Below the pieces are notes generated by a model. The model was not told where the DNA came from, made no database searches, and worked only from the letters and a program-made list of their open reading frames with translations. From Ceratodon purpureus (taxonomy: Eukaryota > Streptophyta > Bryopsida > Pseudoditrichales > Ditrichaceae), in the NCBI GenBank assembly GCA_014871385.1, contig CM026432.1, positions 7,122,825-7,186,824 on the forward strand: DNA of 64,000 nucleotides. The letters run 5' to 3'. Below, one piece after another: positions 48,728 to 57,511 of this stretch (position 1 is the first letter of the stretch; each line of letters opens with the position of its first letter). The translations under genes were made by a program, and so were the position numbers.

Positions 48728-49180
48728 CTAATCTTCGAACCTAACACGTTTAGGGTTGCCCACTACACTATCAGCAGGACTGCCAGCCGCTGACTGTACT
48801 ACAGGAGAAACTACATTCGCATTCACTTTCGTTCCCACACTTGGCAAATGTCCTTGGAATGATCGTTTCAGCAATGGCCCACCTCCCCGCCTCTGATTAA
48901 CTGATTCCCTGGAATAGGTTCCCCTTGGGATCTTTCCAACCTTCGAGTAGGCATGTGGTTGCAAAGGCACATCTGCGTCCTTCTCTAGCACTCTGATATC
49001 ATCCGAATTTTCTGAACGTGGAGGGTCAGCTCTTACATCCGGTTGTACGTCAACATCCCTTGTCGAAGGACGCCCTTGGCTGTTGCCCATCACCTCTTCT
49101 TCGTCGTCCACCTCAACATATGGTTGAAATGGACAAACATCGTCAGCAAGTGAAACAACAATATCTCTGACGTCTTCCAT
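48728..49180 (-). CDS. small acidic/basic protein of unknown function (MULE cargo)
   Basis: A 150-residue single-exon frame from a true ATG at 49180 (MEDVRDIVVSLADDVCPFQP). It is acidic in the first third (EVDDEEEVMG), then Ser/Pro/Arg-rich, and ends in NPKRVRFED, which could be a PP1-docking-like KRVRF motif or a nuclear-localisation piece. No domain is recognised. It lies between the transposase and the right end of the MULE, where Arabidopsis VANDAL-type elements also keep accessory genes; no homology to those is claimed. Confidence 0.5.
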   Translation of the reverse strand: MEDVRDIVVSLADDVCPFQPYVEVDDEEEVMGNSQGRPSTRDVDVQPDVRADPPRSENSDDIRVLEKDADVPLQPHAYSKVGKIPRGTYSRESVNQRRGGGPLLKRSFQGHLPSVGTKVNANVVSPVVQSAAGSPADSVVGNPKRVRFED

Positions 49181-49377
49181 AGCTGTTGTCCCGCACTACG
49201 GAAAAGAGCTTCACAAAACACCAACACAAAAGAGGCTGAGACATTCCCTACTCTTATCTTAAATATCCCTGAAGGAGATGCTTGGCGCCCTTGAAAATCG
49301 GATATTCATTCATTTGAAAGTTGCATCTTCCTCAACTGAATGGAAAAGGATGAGGGTTGAGCAGAAGTCATTTAGCT

Positions 49378-49880
49378 TTTAAAATTAAAAAATAATAAAA
49401 AAAAATTTAAAAAAATTATAAAAGCTAAAAGGAAAAAAAGCAAAAATAAATATTAAGGTTGAAAATAATATGAAGGCGACTAAGAGAATGAAAGAGAAAA
49501 TAAAATGAAAGACAAAATGCAATGAAAGAGAAAATAAAATGAAAGAGAAAATAAAATGAATGAGACAATAAAATGAAAGAGAGAATAAAATGAAAGACAA
49601 AATAAAATGAAAGAGAGAATAAAATGAAAGACAAAATAAAATGAAAGAGAAAATAAAATGAAAAGGAAAATAAAATGAAAGAGAAATTATCATGAAGGAG
49701 ACAAGAAAATGAAAGAGAGAATAAAATGAAAAGGAAAATAAAATGAAAGAAAAAAATAAATGAAAGAGAGAATAAAATGAAAGAGAAAATAAAAGGAACT
49801 AGAAAATAAAATGAAAGGAAAAATAAAATGAAAGAGAAAAGAAAATGAAAGAGAATTAAAGGAAAGGAAAGATAGATAGA
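49378..49880. repeat. purine-rich minisatellite (AATAAAATGAAAGAGA)
   Basis: About 30 imperfect copies of a 15-17 bp unit AAAATGAAAGAGAAAAT. Nearly pure A/G plus occasional T on the plus strand; no coding meaning. Confidence 0.85.
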
Positions 49881-50170
49881 GTAATGGAAGTTAATATGAA
49901 GAATAAAAGAAATAAACCATGTACACCATGGCGGATGATTTCTAACAATGTTAAGAAATTGTTACGATATTAAATGTTACTTTATCCCTCTTAAGAGCTT
50001 TAATACCAATACATTTTATGCGGTAATTTGCATATAAATTTGAGGAGATAAAGGGAATTAATGTATGCCTAAACTAGTTAGAAGGAGCTGGAGCATAGTA
50101 ATTGGTGCACGTTAAAAAATTAATCATCAAAAAAAAGAGAAATCGAACTACAAATTCAATGAAAACACTG
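49881..50170. other. AT-rich subterminal DNA of the MULE
   Basis: Nothing recognised. Confidence 0.4.
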
Positions 50171-50385
50171 TAATTATTCCACGGTTATAGGGTCAATAAA
50201 ATTACTAAAATTAGTATTTTTCCAAAAATACACTAAGAATATTCGGATCTTCTAATTTTATAATTTATTTTTAGTAAAAAAGTTGCTATTTTTAGGTTCT
50301 GTCCCCCATTCTGTGCTCTCCGCTCTCCAAATCTGCGCTCACCGCTCTCCGCTCTGCGCTCTCCGCTCACGTACAAGCTTCCCTC
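50171..50385 (-). repeat. right terminal inverted repeat of the MULE
   Basis: Reverse complement begins GAGGGAAGCTTGTACGTGAG and continues with GCGGAGAGC units. An inner block ACCCTATAACCGTGGAA lies about 190-215 bp in. It is longer than the left arm through an extra GGAGAGC unit and AT-rich sequence. Confidence 0.88.
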
Positions 50386-51340
50386 CAATCTTTTTGACCT
50401 CAAAAAGGCCACAACCAGTACCAACATCGCTCTCTTGAAGCTCTTCTGGCCGATTCACAATAGTGGCTCCACAAGCACGAGCGATACGGTTGTTGTCAGT
50501 CTTCCTTATTCTGCGAATGGCACTAATACCGGCCTTGCTGAGATAATGTGAGGCCACATCACTGAATCCTTTCTCAGTAATCACCAAATCAGGCTTACAT
50601 TTAATAATCTGAACACATAACTGCTCAATATACTCTTCGTAGCATTCGCAGTAAAGTGGCCCTGTGCCCGTCAAGGTAAACACAAATTAGACTTCTACAA
50701 AAAAAGACACTGGAATATCAGCTAAGTTGTCAAATACATTGGAGTAATTCAGACAACCGGGGAGAAAAAATCCTGAAACTGGCGAGGAGATGAAACTGAT
50801 ATATATCCTGAAACATACAACAAACTCATACTATGAACACGAAGTAGGTGCACTAAACATGTGCGTGAAGGAGCCAAAGCTGAGTAGGCAGTTCCAAATC
50901 TCAATTTACCAGTCTTCCTTCGCATTTTCCCTGGGGAGACAACATCTTTGTTGAACATTACTCCCTTTAGAACTCTTGAGTCTTCCAACTGCCCTCCTGG
51001 AATCTTTTCCACCTCGATGTATTTCTTGATATCGACTTCTCGAAGGCCATTTCCCGCATCAACGGATATAACAGAGACCGAATCAATCGCCAAGTCCTGC
51101 ATTGAAGAAATATCAATGAAAATTTCCACAAATAAAGTAAGATGCACTAAGATGATTCATTGCGCCCCAGAATCCTCTGTATCGTGACCAGAAGTGAGTC
51201 AAAGACGGCAAAAAAACTTGTGCTACTATGTACTTGACTAGAATAATACACAATTTCAAATAATTTTAGTTCAAGGACTTACAGCGATAAGAGTTCCAAA
51301 GCGACTTGTAGACTTCGTGCCAAACTAACTCTTCCAAGCA
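50386..51340 (-). pseudogene. CCT3: CCT3 (TCP-1 gamma chaperonin) gene fragment, 5' part
   Basis: Minus-strand exons: about 51,288-51,330 (GTKSTSRFGTLIA), 50910-51096 (DLAIDSVSV, GLREVDIKKYIEVEKIPGGQ, GVMFNKDVVSPGKMRRK) and 50386-50661 (YEEYIEQLCVQIIKCKPDLV, KTDNNRIARACGATIVNRPE, VGTGCGLFEVKKI). In CCT gamma an exon piece with the PLEYKKGENQTNAE-type motif should stand between the last two; it is absent. Upstream of GTKSTS the similarity fades with an in-frame stop, and the N-terminal third (including the GDGTT ATP motif) is missing. So it was a truncated copy, not a working chaperonin gene, and was probably so before the MULE entered. Confidence 0.85.
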
Positions 51341-51876
51341 ACAAAGGAGCGCAGGCCTCAAAAAAATACAGGAACTGACAATAGAGAGGCGTGCTGAGCG
51401 GGATTAGGCACCGAAACCGGCAAAGACATTGCAGCTTGGAACATCCAACAGTAGCGTCCCACACAAATGAAAGACCGAATCAACATGAGTACGAGGGTGT
51501 AAGATAAAATCGAAAGCCTTTACTGAACGTTAAAAAAAAAAAGGGAAGGCCATCCGATGAGCCTACAGACCAAGCACGGGATCAAAGGTAGCTATCTGGA
51601 AAATGGCAACAACAAAATGCTTCACTCTTCCCTACTCCGCTGTAGACAAAAAAGGCGGCCAGGGTGGAGCATTTCCCAACTCCTCGCACCGCTAAGCTTC
51701 TGTGGCAAACTTCTCAGCAGCTGTGGCGAAACTGCAGTGGCGCATCCCGGCTCCCACTGCCTCTTGGTGGTGTGTGGAAGACGACCTCTCCTCCCCAACC
51801 GCGCACATGCAGAGTTCGTTGCAAGACCTGGAAACAGAGCACTCCCATATGGCAGGGGCACGACCACGGAAACTGG
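51341..51876. other. intergenic, nothing recognised
   Basis: Mixed-composition sequence between the chaperonin fragment and the 3' end of the piggyBac gene. No TTAA-CCC end is present here, which is one reason to place the left end of the piggyBac-type element far away. Confidence 0.45.
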
Positions 51877-54584
51877 TCAGGCACTTGTACGTGAATGAAA
51901 AAAATGGTAACAACTCTCCTGGCACATCCACCGATTTCCACACGCTGGGCAATACCAACGTGTGCGAAGTCCGCATACAACACAGCATCGCCTCAGAGCT
52001 GACTGCCAGGACGAGTGCACAGGTGCTGAATTCGGCCGTGAGAGAGGGGGCCGACAAACTCTGGGGTGGGCTGCTCTAGGCCTGTCCTGAATCCAAGACG
52101 CTACCAAGTGCTTGCCCACAGATATCTTGAACTGCATGTGGGATTTCACCTTCAAACCGAGAGCCTCCATCTGCGAGGAGTAGATAACGTAGGCATTGAC
52201 CATACTCTGATCAACGATAAAAAAAAAAAGCTTGTGCCACCATTTGTGACTCTTCAACTGGGAGGAATAGTTAGCTCGAATCTGGTCTGTCACGTCGACT
52301 CCTCTCATGTATTCTTGGTACTGCGTATGGATTGGGGATGAGGGCACAATGAGCTGCCCACGCATACCCTTCACTCTTCGTAGCACAGCCAGTCCCGGTT
52401 CCCAAGGGTCGGCGGCTGTGCTCAACAGTGTCACAAGACACTTGTCTTGCCATGACACTGCGGCCATTTGCCTGTGATCGTGCATGCAAATGACCATGGA
52501 GCCCCTCAACTGGTTTTTCTCTTCAGCAGCCCAGAGGCCGCGAGGCAAATTCTTACTCGTCCTCCTCACCGTACCAGTAGCCCACAGACCAAGCACCATG
52601 AGCTCATGAAACAAGTTCACCGAAGCGAACAGGTTGTCCACGACTAAGCAATGCCAGCGATGTTCCAAACCTGCAATCATTCGCAGCACGACATGGTACC
52701 CTAGCCCGTGAAGACCAAGCCCCGTACCTTCACCAAAATAAACCTCGATGTTGGAAACAAACCTGGATTTGGAGCTGGCGAGAACCCAGCACTTGATCCC
52801 GAACCTGATAGGTTTATCTGGCATAAATTGCCTGATGAAACAGTATTTACCCTTATAAGGTATCACACACTCATCAACGGTAATCTCACGCTCGAGATTG
52901 TAAATCTCCCTGGATACACTCACAAACCTTTCAATGACCCATCGCGTCTTGGCAATCCGATCGAAGTGCCTTGAACCTACATCCCTCACTACCTCTTTGT
53001 TATCGACGAGGTGCAAGCATCTAAGAAGCTCCTCCCACCTAGCAAGACTCATGACGGAGGAAATAAGGGTGCAGTAAACGAACCCCTCTGTACGCATCCA
53101 ATAGTGCCGAACAGAGGGGAGCCTTTTCACCCCCATCAGGATGCAGACGCCAAGCCACGCACGAAGCTCTGCAACGCAGACGTCTCGCCACCTGGGTCCT
53201 CCCTTCGTGCGTGTATCGCCCTGGACTCCAGTAAACTCCCTAGCGTATCGATTGGTCTCGAGGACAATTCGAGAAAGAGTCTCCTCGTTCCAGTACTTGT
53301 CGAAAATATCCTCCGGCTTTGGCAAGGCGGCACCCTGCTCAAAGCTACATCCTGGGGTGGGGCCACAAAAATTCTCTCTGCTCCCCAAGAGGGAGCAGCT
53401 TTCGGTGTCCCACGACTCTGGCCGGTAGAAGGCCTTGAGTTGCTCCATGTCAAGCCGAACCGGTTTGAAGGAGGCCGTGCTGCGGCACCAGCTCTCGAAG
53501 TCTTCCGGAACAGCTGCTCGGCGAGGGACGAAATCCGCACCGCACTCCTCATCTGAGCTCTCTACGAAGTCCTCATAGGCCGGCAGCCACTCCTCTCCTG
53601 AGGAGTCACCCTCCTCCCCACGCTGCATTTCCCCGGACTCAACCCCCCGCACCCCCTCATCTAAGAGCATCCAATCAGGTAGAGATGTGCGCACCTGCGG
53701 GAAGACGCTACGAGCCGTCGAATCTTGCGTGCCGTCTGGCCCTTCTTCATCCGTTGGCACTCTGTAGTCGAGGATAGGCCTGTTCATACCGCGACCCAGG
53801 CCCCGCGCATTCTCTCCCACCCCCTCAGGCACCACCGCCACTCCCTCCTCGGCAGCATCCCCTCCAGCGTAGGTCTCATCCCCCCCTGATAGCTGTGGCG
53901 GGTTCTTCACCTGAAAACAGAATTGTCTCTTCGACCATCCGTATCCATGACCTTGCTCGCTGCCCTGTGCCCGTATCTCCGGCCCAACTGCCATGCGCAC
54001 CTCAGTTAACTCGAAGTGCAAGTGGTCGTGGAAGCCGCCCAACTCGCAGACGACCATCTTCTTTCCAGTCTTCCCATGCACGTACTCCGCTACGACGTCC
54101 CCCTGCGTCCACGAGGGGGTGTAGCCTGTGTGGAATGAACACGAAGACAAGAACCTGTTTGGAATAAGAAGTGCCCACCCGGCACGGTCCACACTCCAAG
54201 TTCCCTCCTCTACGGGCCGTGGCTCCACCTCCTCACCAACAGATTCTCGCACGCCCTCACTCCCTTTCGTGCCCGTCGGCGTCGTGGCACACCAGTCGGG
54301 CTCCTCCCACTCTTGCAACTCGAAATCCAGATTGAGCGTCCCCATACTGTCGGCGGTCACCTGCGACTCCGGTGCTTGATACTCCTGCAGCACATCCCAT
54401 ATGGCTTCGTCGGCGTCTTCCTTCTCCTGCCACTCGTACTCAAGAGCCCGCCTTGCCCGTGTAGTCGCTCCCACTGCAGCAGTTGGCCTCGGCAGATCCG
54501 GCCTCACCCACTTCTGTGGCTTCCGCGGTCTGGGCTCCTTAGATTTCCCCTTCTCCGCGTAGGTCAGCTTCTTCTTCTTTTGCC
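51877..54584 (-). CDS. piggyBac transposase (main exon)
   Basis: A single open exon of about 902 codons ending at 51877. The first frame residues have no ATG, and GTGGCAG just before GGCAAAAG at 54584 fits a splice acceptor, so it is probably joined to upstream coding sequence. The DDE_Tnp_1_7 (piggyBac) core is clear: CVAELRAWLGVCILMGVK, EITVDECVIPYKGKYCF (first Asp), WHCLVVDNLFASV (second) and MRGVDVTDQIRANYSSQ (third). The C-terminus is the piggyBac cysteine-rich finger (CCVVCGLRTRWYCPACG, then C-x4-C-x3-H). All three catalytic aspartates are visible. The frame is longer than usual for piggyBac (about 600) because of an acidic N-terminal extension. It excises and inserts DNA at TTAA. Confidence 0.88.
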
Positions 54585-55085
54585 CTGCCACTCTCGGCAC
54601 ACAACAACGTCAATCATAAACAGTGGACATGAACTCCAACATATGACCCCAAGAACAAAAACAAGAGTGGAAAAAACCTTGGAGACGAATATTCAGCCCT
54701 CAATGCAAGCAAGGTCATCTACAGATTGCAAAAACTCTAGTAGTCGAAAGGATTTGAGTCTCTTACTCCAGCTCACGACATTGTTTGATCACAGCACCGA
54801 AACGAAGAATGTAAGACAGCCGGCCAAAAATTAAAGAAAAAATGGATCCTCACCACCGCCCCAGCATCACCAAAACTAAACCTCTCGCATGGACACCGAA
54901 ACCATGACCTCGTGCAGACATCCAAATCCTACAACACGAGGCTAAACCCCTACCCACAGAACCCCCGCCCAAGGTCGAAAACGCAACCAAAAAACCTGGA
55001 AACTTGGCACAATGATCACTTCAGAAATCCCAACGACACCCTCAATCATAAACAGTTGACATCAGATAGATCCCAACCATGACAC
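54585..55085. other. putative intron with a short duplicated string
   Basis: The strings CAATCATAAACAGTGGACAT (near 54,612) and CAATCATAAACAGTTGACAT (near 55,042) lie close to the two intron ends in direct orientation, about 430 bp apart. Confidence 0.45.
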
Positions 55086-55826
55086 GCAATTTTGGCATTG
55101 AAATAGGGGGGTTCGCTGCATCACCTTTGTTCTGTGCTGCTGGGCCTCGTAGAGGATCCCCCCGATTCCCTTCCCCTGCCTTGGCCCCCGCGTTTTCTCC
55201 ATGGACTCCGATGAAAGTCCCCTGCTGCAGCCCTACCTCTCCCCCGCAACCTCCCTCGCCTGAAGCCCCCCCAATCTCCTTCCGCTTCCGACCGCCCTTC
55301 TTCGCACCTCCTGCCAAAAACACATGAACGCCCATCTCCCCGACCCCCCTTTCAGCTGCAGCCCCGTTTTCTTTTCTGGCCCGTGGCTTCCTCGGCCTCT
55401 TCGTCGTCTCCTTTCCACTTGCAAGGCCAGCTTCGAACTCGGTGATCCCCTTTTTCTGCCGGGGCTTCCTCGTCTTCGGCGCAACTGTAGGGGCAGGGTC
55501 GCATCCCTGCTTCACCAACCTCACTCGCGGCTTCCTTGTCTTCTGTGCAGCTGTCGGGCCAGGGTCGCATCCCAGCTTCACCAGCTTCACTCGCGGCTTC
55601 CTCATCGTCTTTGCAACTGTTGGCCCTGGATCGCATCCGAGCTTGAGCTTTCTCTCTCGCGACTTCCTGGCTTGATCCCTGCCCCCTCCCTCCTTGTTTG
55701 ATGCGCGCCCCATGTGTGTCTGATGCGGGTCCTCCACTTCGATCCCATCCTCCGCATCCCTGTTCTCGGATTCGTCCTGCACAAATCCCACCCGACAGTC
55801 CTCATAAGCCTCAGAAGTCTTGCTCC
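55086..55826 (-). CDS. basic AT-hook-like exon upstream of the piggyBac exon
   Basis: An open frame with three copies of a 25-residue unit, each containing GCDPGPTVA and K(T/M)RKPR, then RQKKG and RPRKPRARKE, i.e. AT-hook-like basic patches, followed by a Gly-rich tail. A donor at 55086 (TTGC then GTGTCA) joins in phase to the acceptor at 54584, giving MPKLRQKKKKLTY. It probably supplies a DNA-binding N-terminus to the transposase. The 5' boundary (near 55,826) is uncertain; an in-frame ATG also exists at MGRASNKEGG. Confidence 0.5.
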
Positions 55827-56415
55827 TCAAACCACCAAACGTAAGCCATCATACAATCCAGCACTTCTTCACAGAAAGAGGTCTATGGTTCTCGAATCTC
55901 AACTTCTGTCACACCCGATCCACTGCAACATGCGCACTCACCCAGATGCGATACAACAGGAGATAAACCACCATAACGAATCAAGAGTAGGCCACTACCG
56001 AGTAAGGCACCAACTCACACACACAGATAACATCATGGATAACCCATGCCAACCCAATCTTGTAACATCAAACCAACACACTGGCCGAGCAAAAATCTGA
56101 AGTCGACAAATTCACCTCACCCTAAACCATATCACACAGACCCGTCACATAAAAAACACAGCAAACCACGAATTCCATGTCACCAAGCCCATACGCATGT
56201 AAACCACCTCATTAAAAACCCAATCCGTAAACCTATAAAAACTTCCAAAGTCCAGCACCTGAATGAGCACCACAAATCACAGCATTCCAGTACAACGCTA
56301 ACACATGAAAAAATTATGAACCCCTAAACCCTTGCATTTGGAAAATGCAGAGCCCTAAACCCTAATGGTAATGCTCGTACTATCCCACCCTGAGAGCACT
56401 GTCATTCGAAAAACA

Positions 56416-57046
56416 CTGTTGGCTTCACAGAATTCTTACCAGATCCGTGAAGAGCTTGACCCCCATCATCTCCTGCGTGGCCCTCGCCCCCCCTCGAACT
56501 GGGGGCGCCGACATCCCGACCACCATCGACTCCGGGGACAGGAGTGCCCCTGCCCTCGCGCGCTGTTTCAGGGACATCGCCTTGGTGTGCTCCATGATTG
56601 GAAGGGAAAATGCAGTCCCGCAAAAGCTTGGTGACGAATTCTGGAAACACCCCCCGATCCCTCCACCCCAGCAGTCGCGCCGTGTGCCGGTACCACAGGT
56701 ACCTGCTCCTCTCGTCACCTGTGAAATCTCCCTTCCGGTTCCAAGCCCTCGGCCGCGGCTCTCGCTCCAGGTTCTCTGCGCGCAACAATCCGACCACCTT
56801 CGCGGCGGTAGCCTCGGATCTTCCCTGCGAGATCACCCAATTGCGCAGTGCCTCTATGGCTCCTACACGCCCATCTCCATCAGCTTCCTCTCCTTGAAAG
56901 CCCACCTCCATGTCCTGAAACAACTCCTGCAATCCCTCGCTGAACTCCTCACCCCCTTCCATAACATCGACCCCTCTCTGAGACTCCCTTCCAAATCCCA
57001 AGACGCCCCCATCATTCAATTTCAAACCGTCATGAGTGGCCGCCAT
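56416..57046 (-). CDS. probable first exon of the piggyBac-linked gene, unknown domain
   Basis: Open frame from ATG 57046 (MAATHDGLKLNDGGVLGFGR). It holds an acidic helical stretch (EFSEGLQELFQDME), a segment with RNWVISQGRSEATAAKVVGL, and an aromatic patch RSRYLWYRHTARLLGWRDR, then a Gly-rich end. A donor (TCTG then GTAAGA) lies near 56,443. I could not find an acceptor in matching phase for the next exon, so it may be a separate gene. It lies about 450 bp inside the right end of the piggyBac-type element. Confidence 0.45.
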
Positions 57047-57290
57047 CCCCTCACCCAACACTCCCTGCCGTCAATCCAGAGATTTCTACAATGAAGGCAA
57101 CCTCGCTCTCACGCATCTGCAAACCAAGACATTGAAGTGGAGAGACGAAGTGACCCTGGGATCCAATGCTCCTCTGTCTCGCGCCACTAGAGTAGGGTAA
57201 CGGTTTTCCTCACCTGCACAGCCGGTCACCTCGTCTTCGCTGGCATACTGCTGTCAGGTACCGAGGCTACTATACACTGCGCCGTCCCAG

Positions 57291-57316
57291 ACTCTCTCCA
57301 CTGTATTGTACAGAGA
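57291..57316. repeat. subterminal palindrome near the right element end
   Basis: CACTGTATT and AATACACTG are near-perfect inverted arms around GTACAGAG. It shares GTATTGTACAGA with the hairpin near the left end (11974-11985). Confidence 0.45.
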
Positions 57317-57492
57317 ATACACTGTTCCGGGGTCTCCAGAGGACAGAATTTAATTATTTTTAAATTTTTAAAAATATGTTCACTAAGTATAGACCTTCGC
57401 CTACATTTTCTTTTCCACGTATTTTGGCAAATACAATAAGCATAATGGCGAAATCAGTTGAATACAGTGGGCGTAGACCATAATCTGGATGC

Positions 57493-57511
57493 AACATCCT
57501 ATGGGGGTTAA
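57493..57511 (-). repeat. right terminal inverted repeat and TTAA of the piggyBac-type element
   Basis: AACATCCTATGGGGG followed by TTAA. It is the exact inverted copy of 11715-11733. Confidence 0.75.

Larger units (their letters stand above)
32218..50385. mobile_element. Giant Mutator-like element (MULE), 18.2 kb, with cargo
   Basis: Terminal inverted repeats share TACGTGAGCGGAGAGCG and then AGAGCGGAGAGCGGTGAGCG with a single mismatch between the arms. A 10-bp target duplication flanks the element, which interrupts an exon of the CCT3 fragment. Inside are a MULE-type transposase gene (44,795-48,473, plus), a divergent gene of about 10 kb encoding a ParB-like and DNA methyltransferase-like protein (minus), and two small genes of unknown role near the ends. 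Autonomous MULEs are usually 4-10 kb; Arabidopsis VANDAL-type MULEs carry extra genes, including an anti-silencing factor. The TIR match and the open transposase frame suggest a young, possibly active copy. Confidence 0.88.
11719..57507. mobile_element. Giant piggyBac-type element with cargo (45.8 kb, nested MULE included)
   Basis: Both ends show the piggyBac arrangement TTAA-CCC. TTAA at 11715-11718 is followed by CCCCCATAGGATGTT (11719-11733). The exact inverted copy lies at 57493-57507 and is followed by TTAA at 57508-57511. Both ends point inwards. A piggyBac transposase with intact catalytic residues lies near the right end. After subtracting the nested MULE (18.2 kb) the element is about 27.6 kb. 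piggyBac elements duplicate TTAA on insertion. The alternative is that the two ends belong to two separate family members in opposite orientation. The exact 19-bp match, correct polarity and nearby transposase favour one element, but no empty site is visible here. Confidence 0.6.

Noticed and set aside
51341-51560. Left end of a short piggyBac element just downstream of the transposase
   Set aside because: A TTAA is present near 51,530, but it is followed by an A-run, not by CCC or any match to the right end at 57,493.
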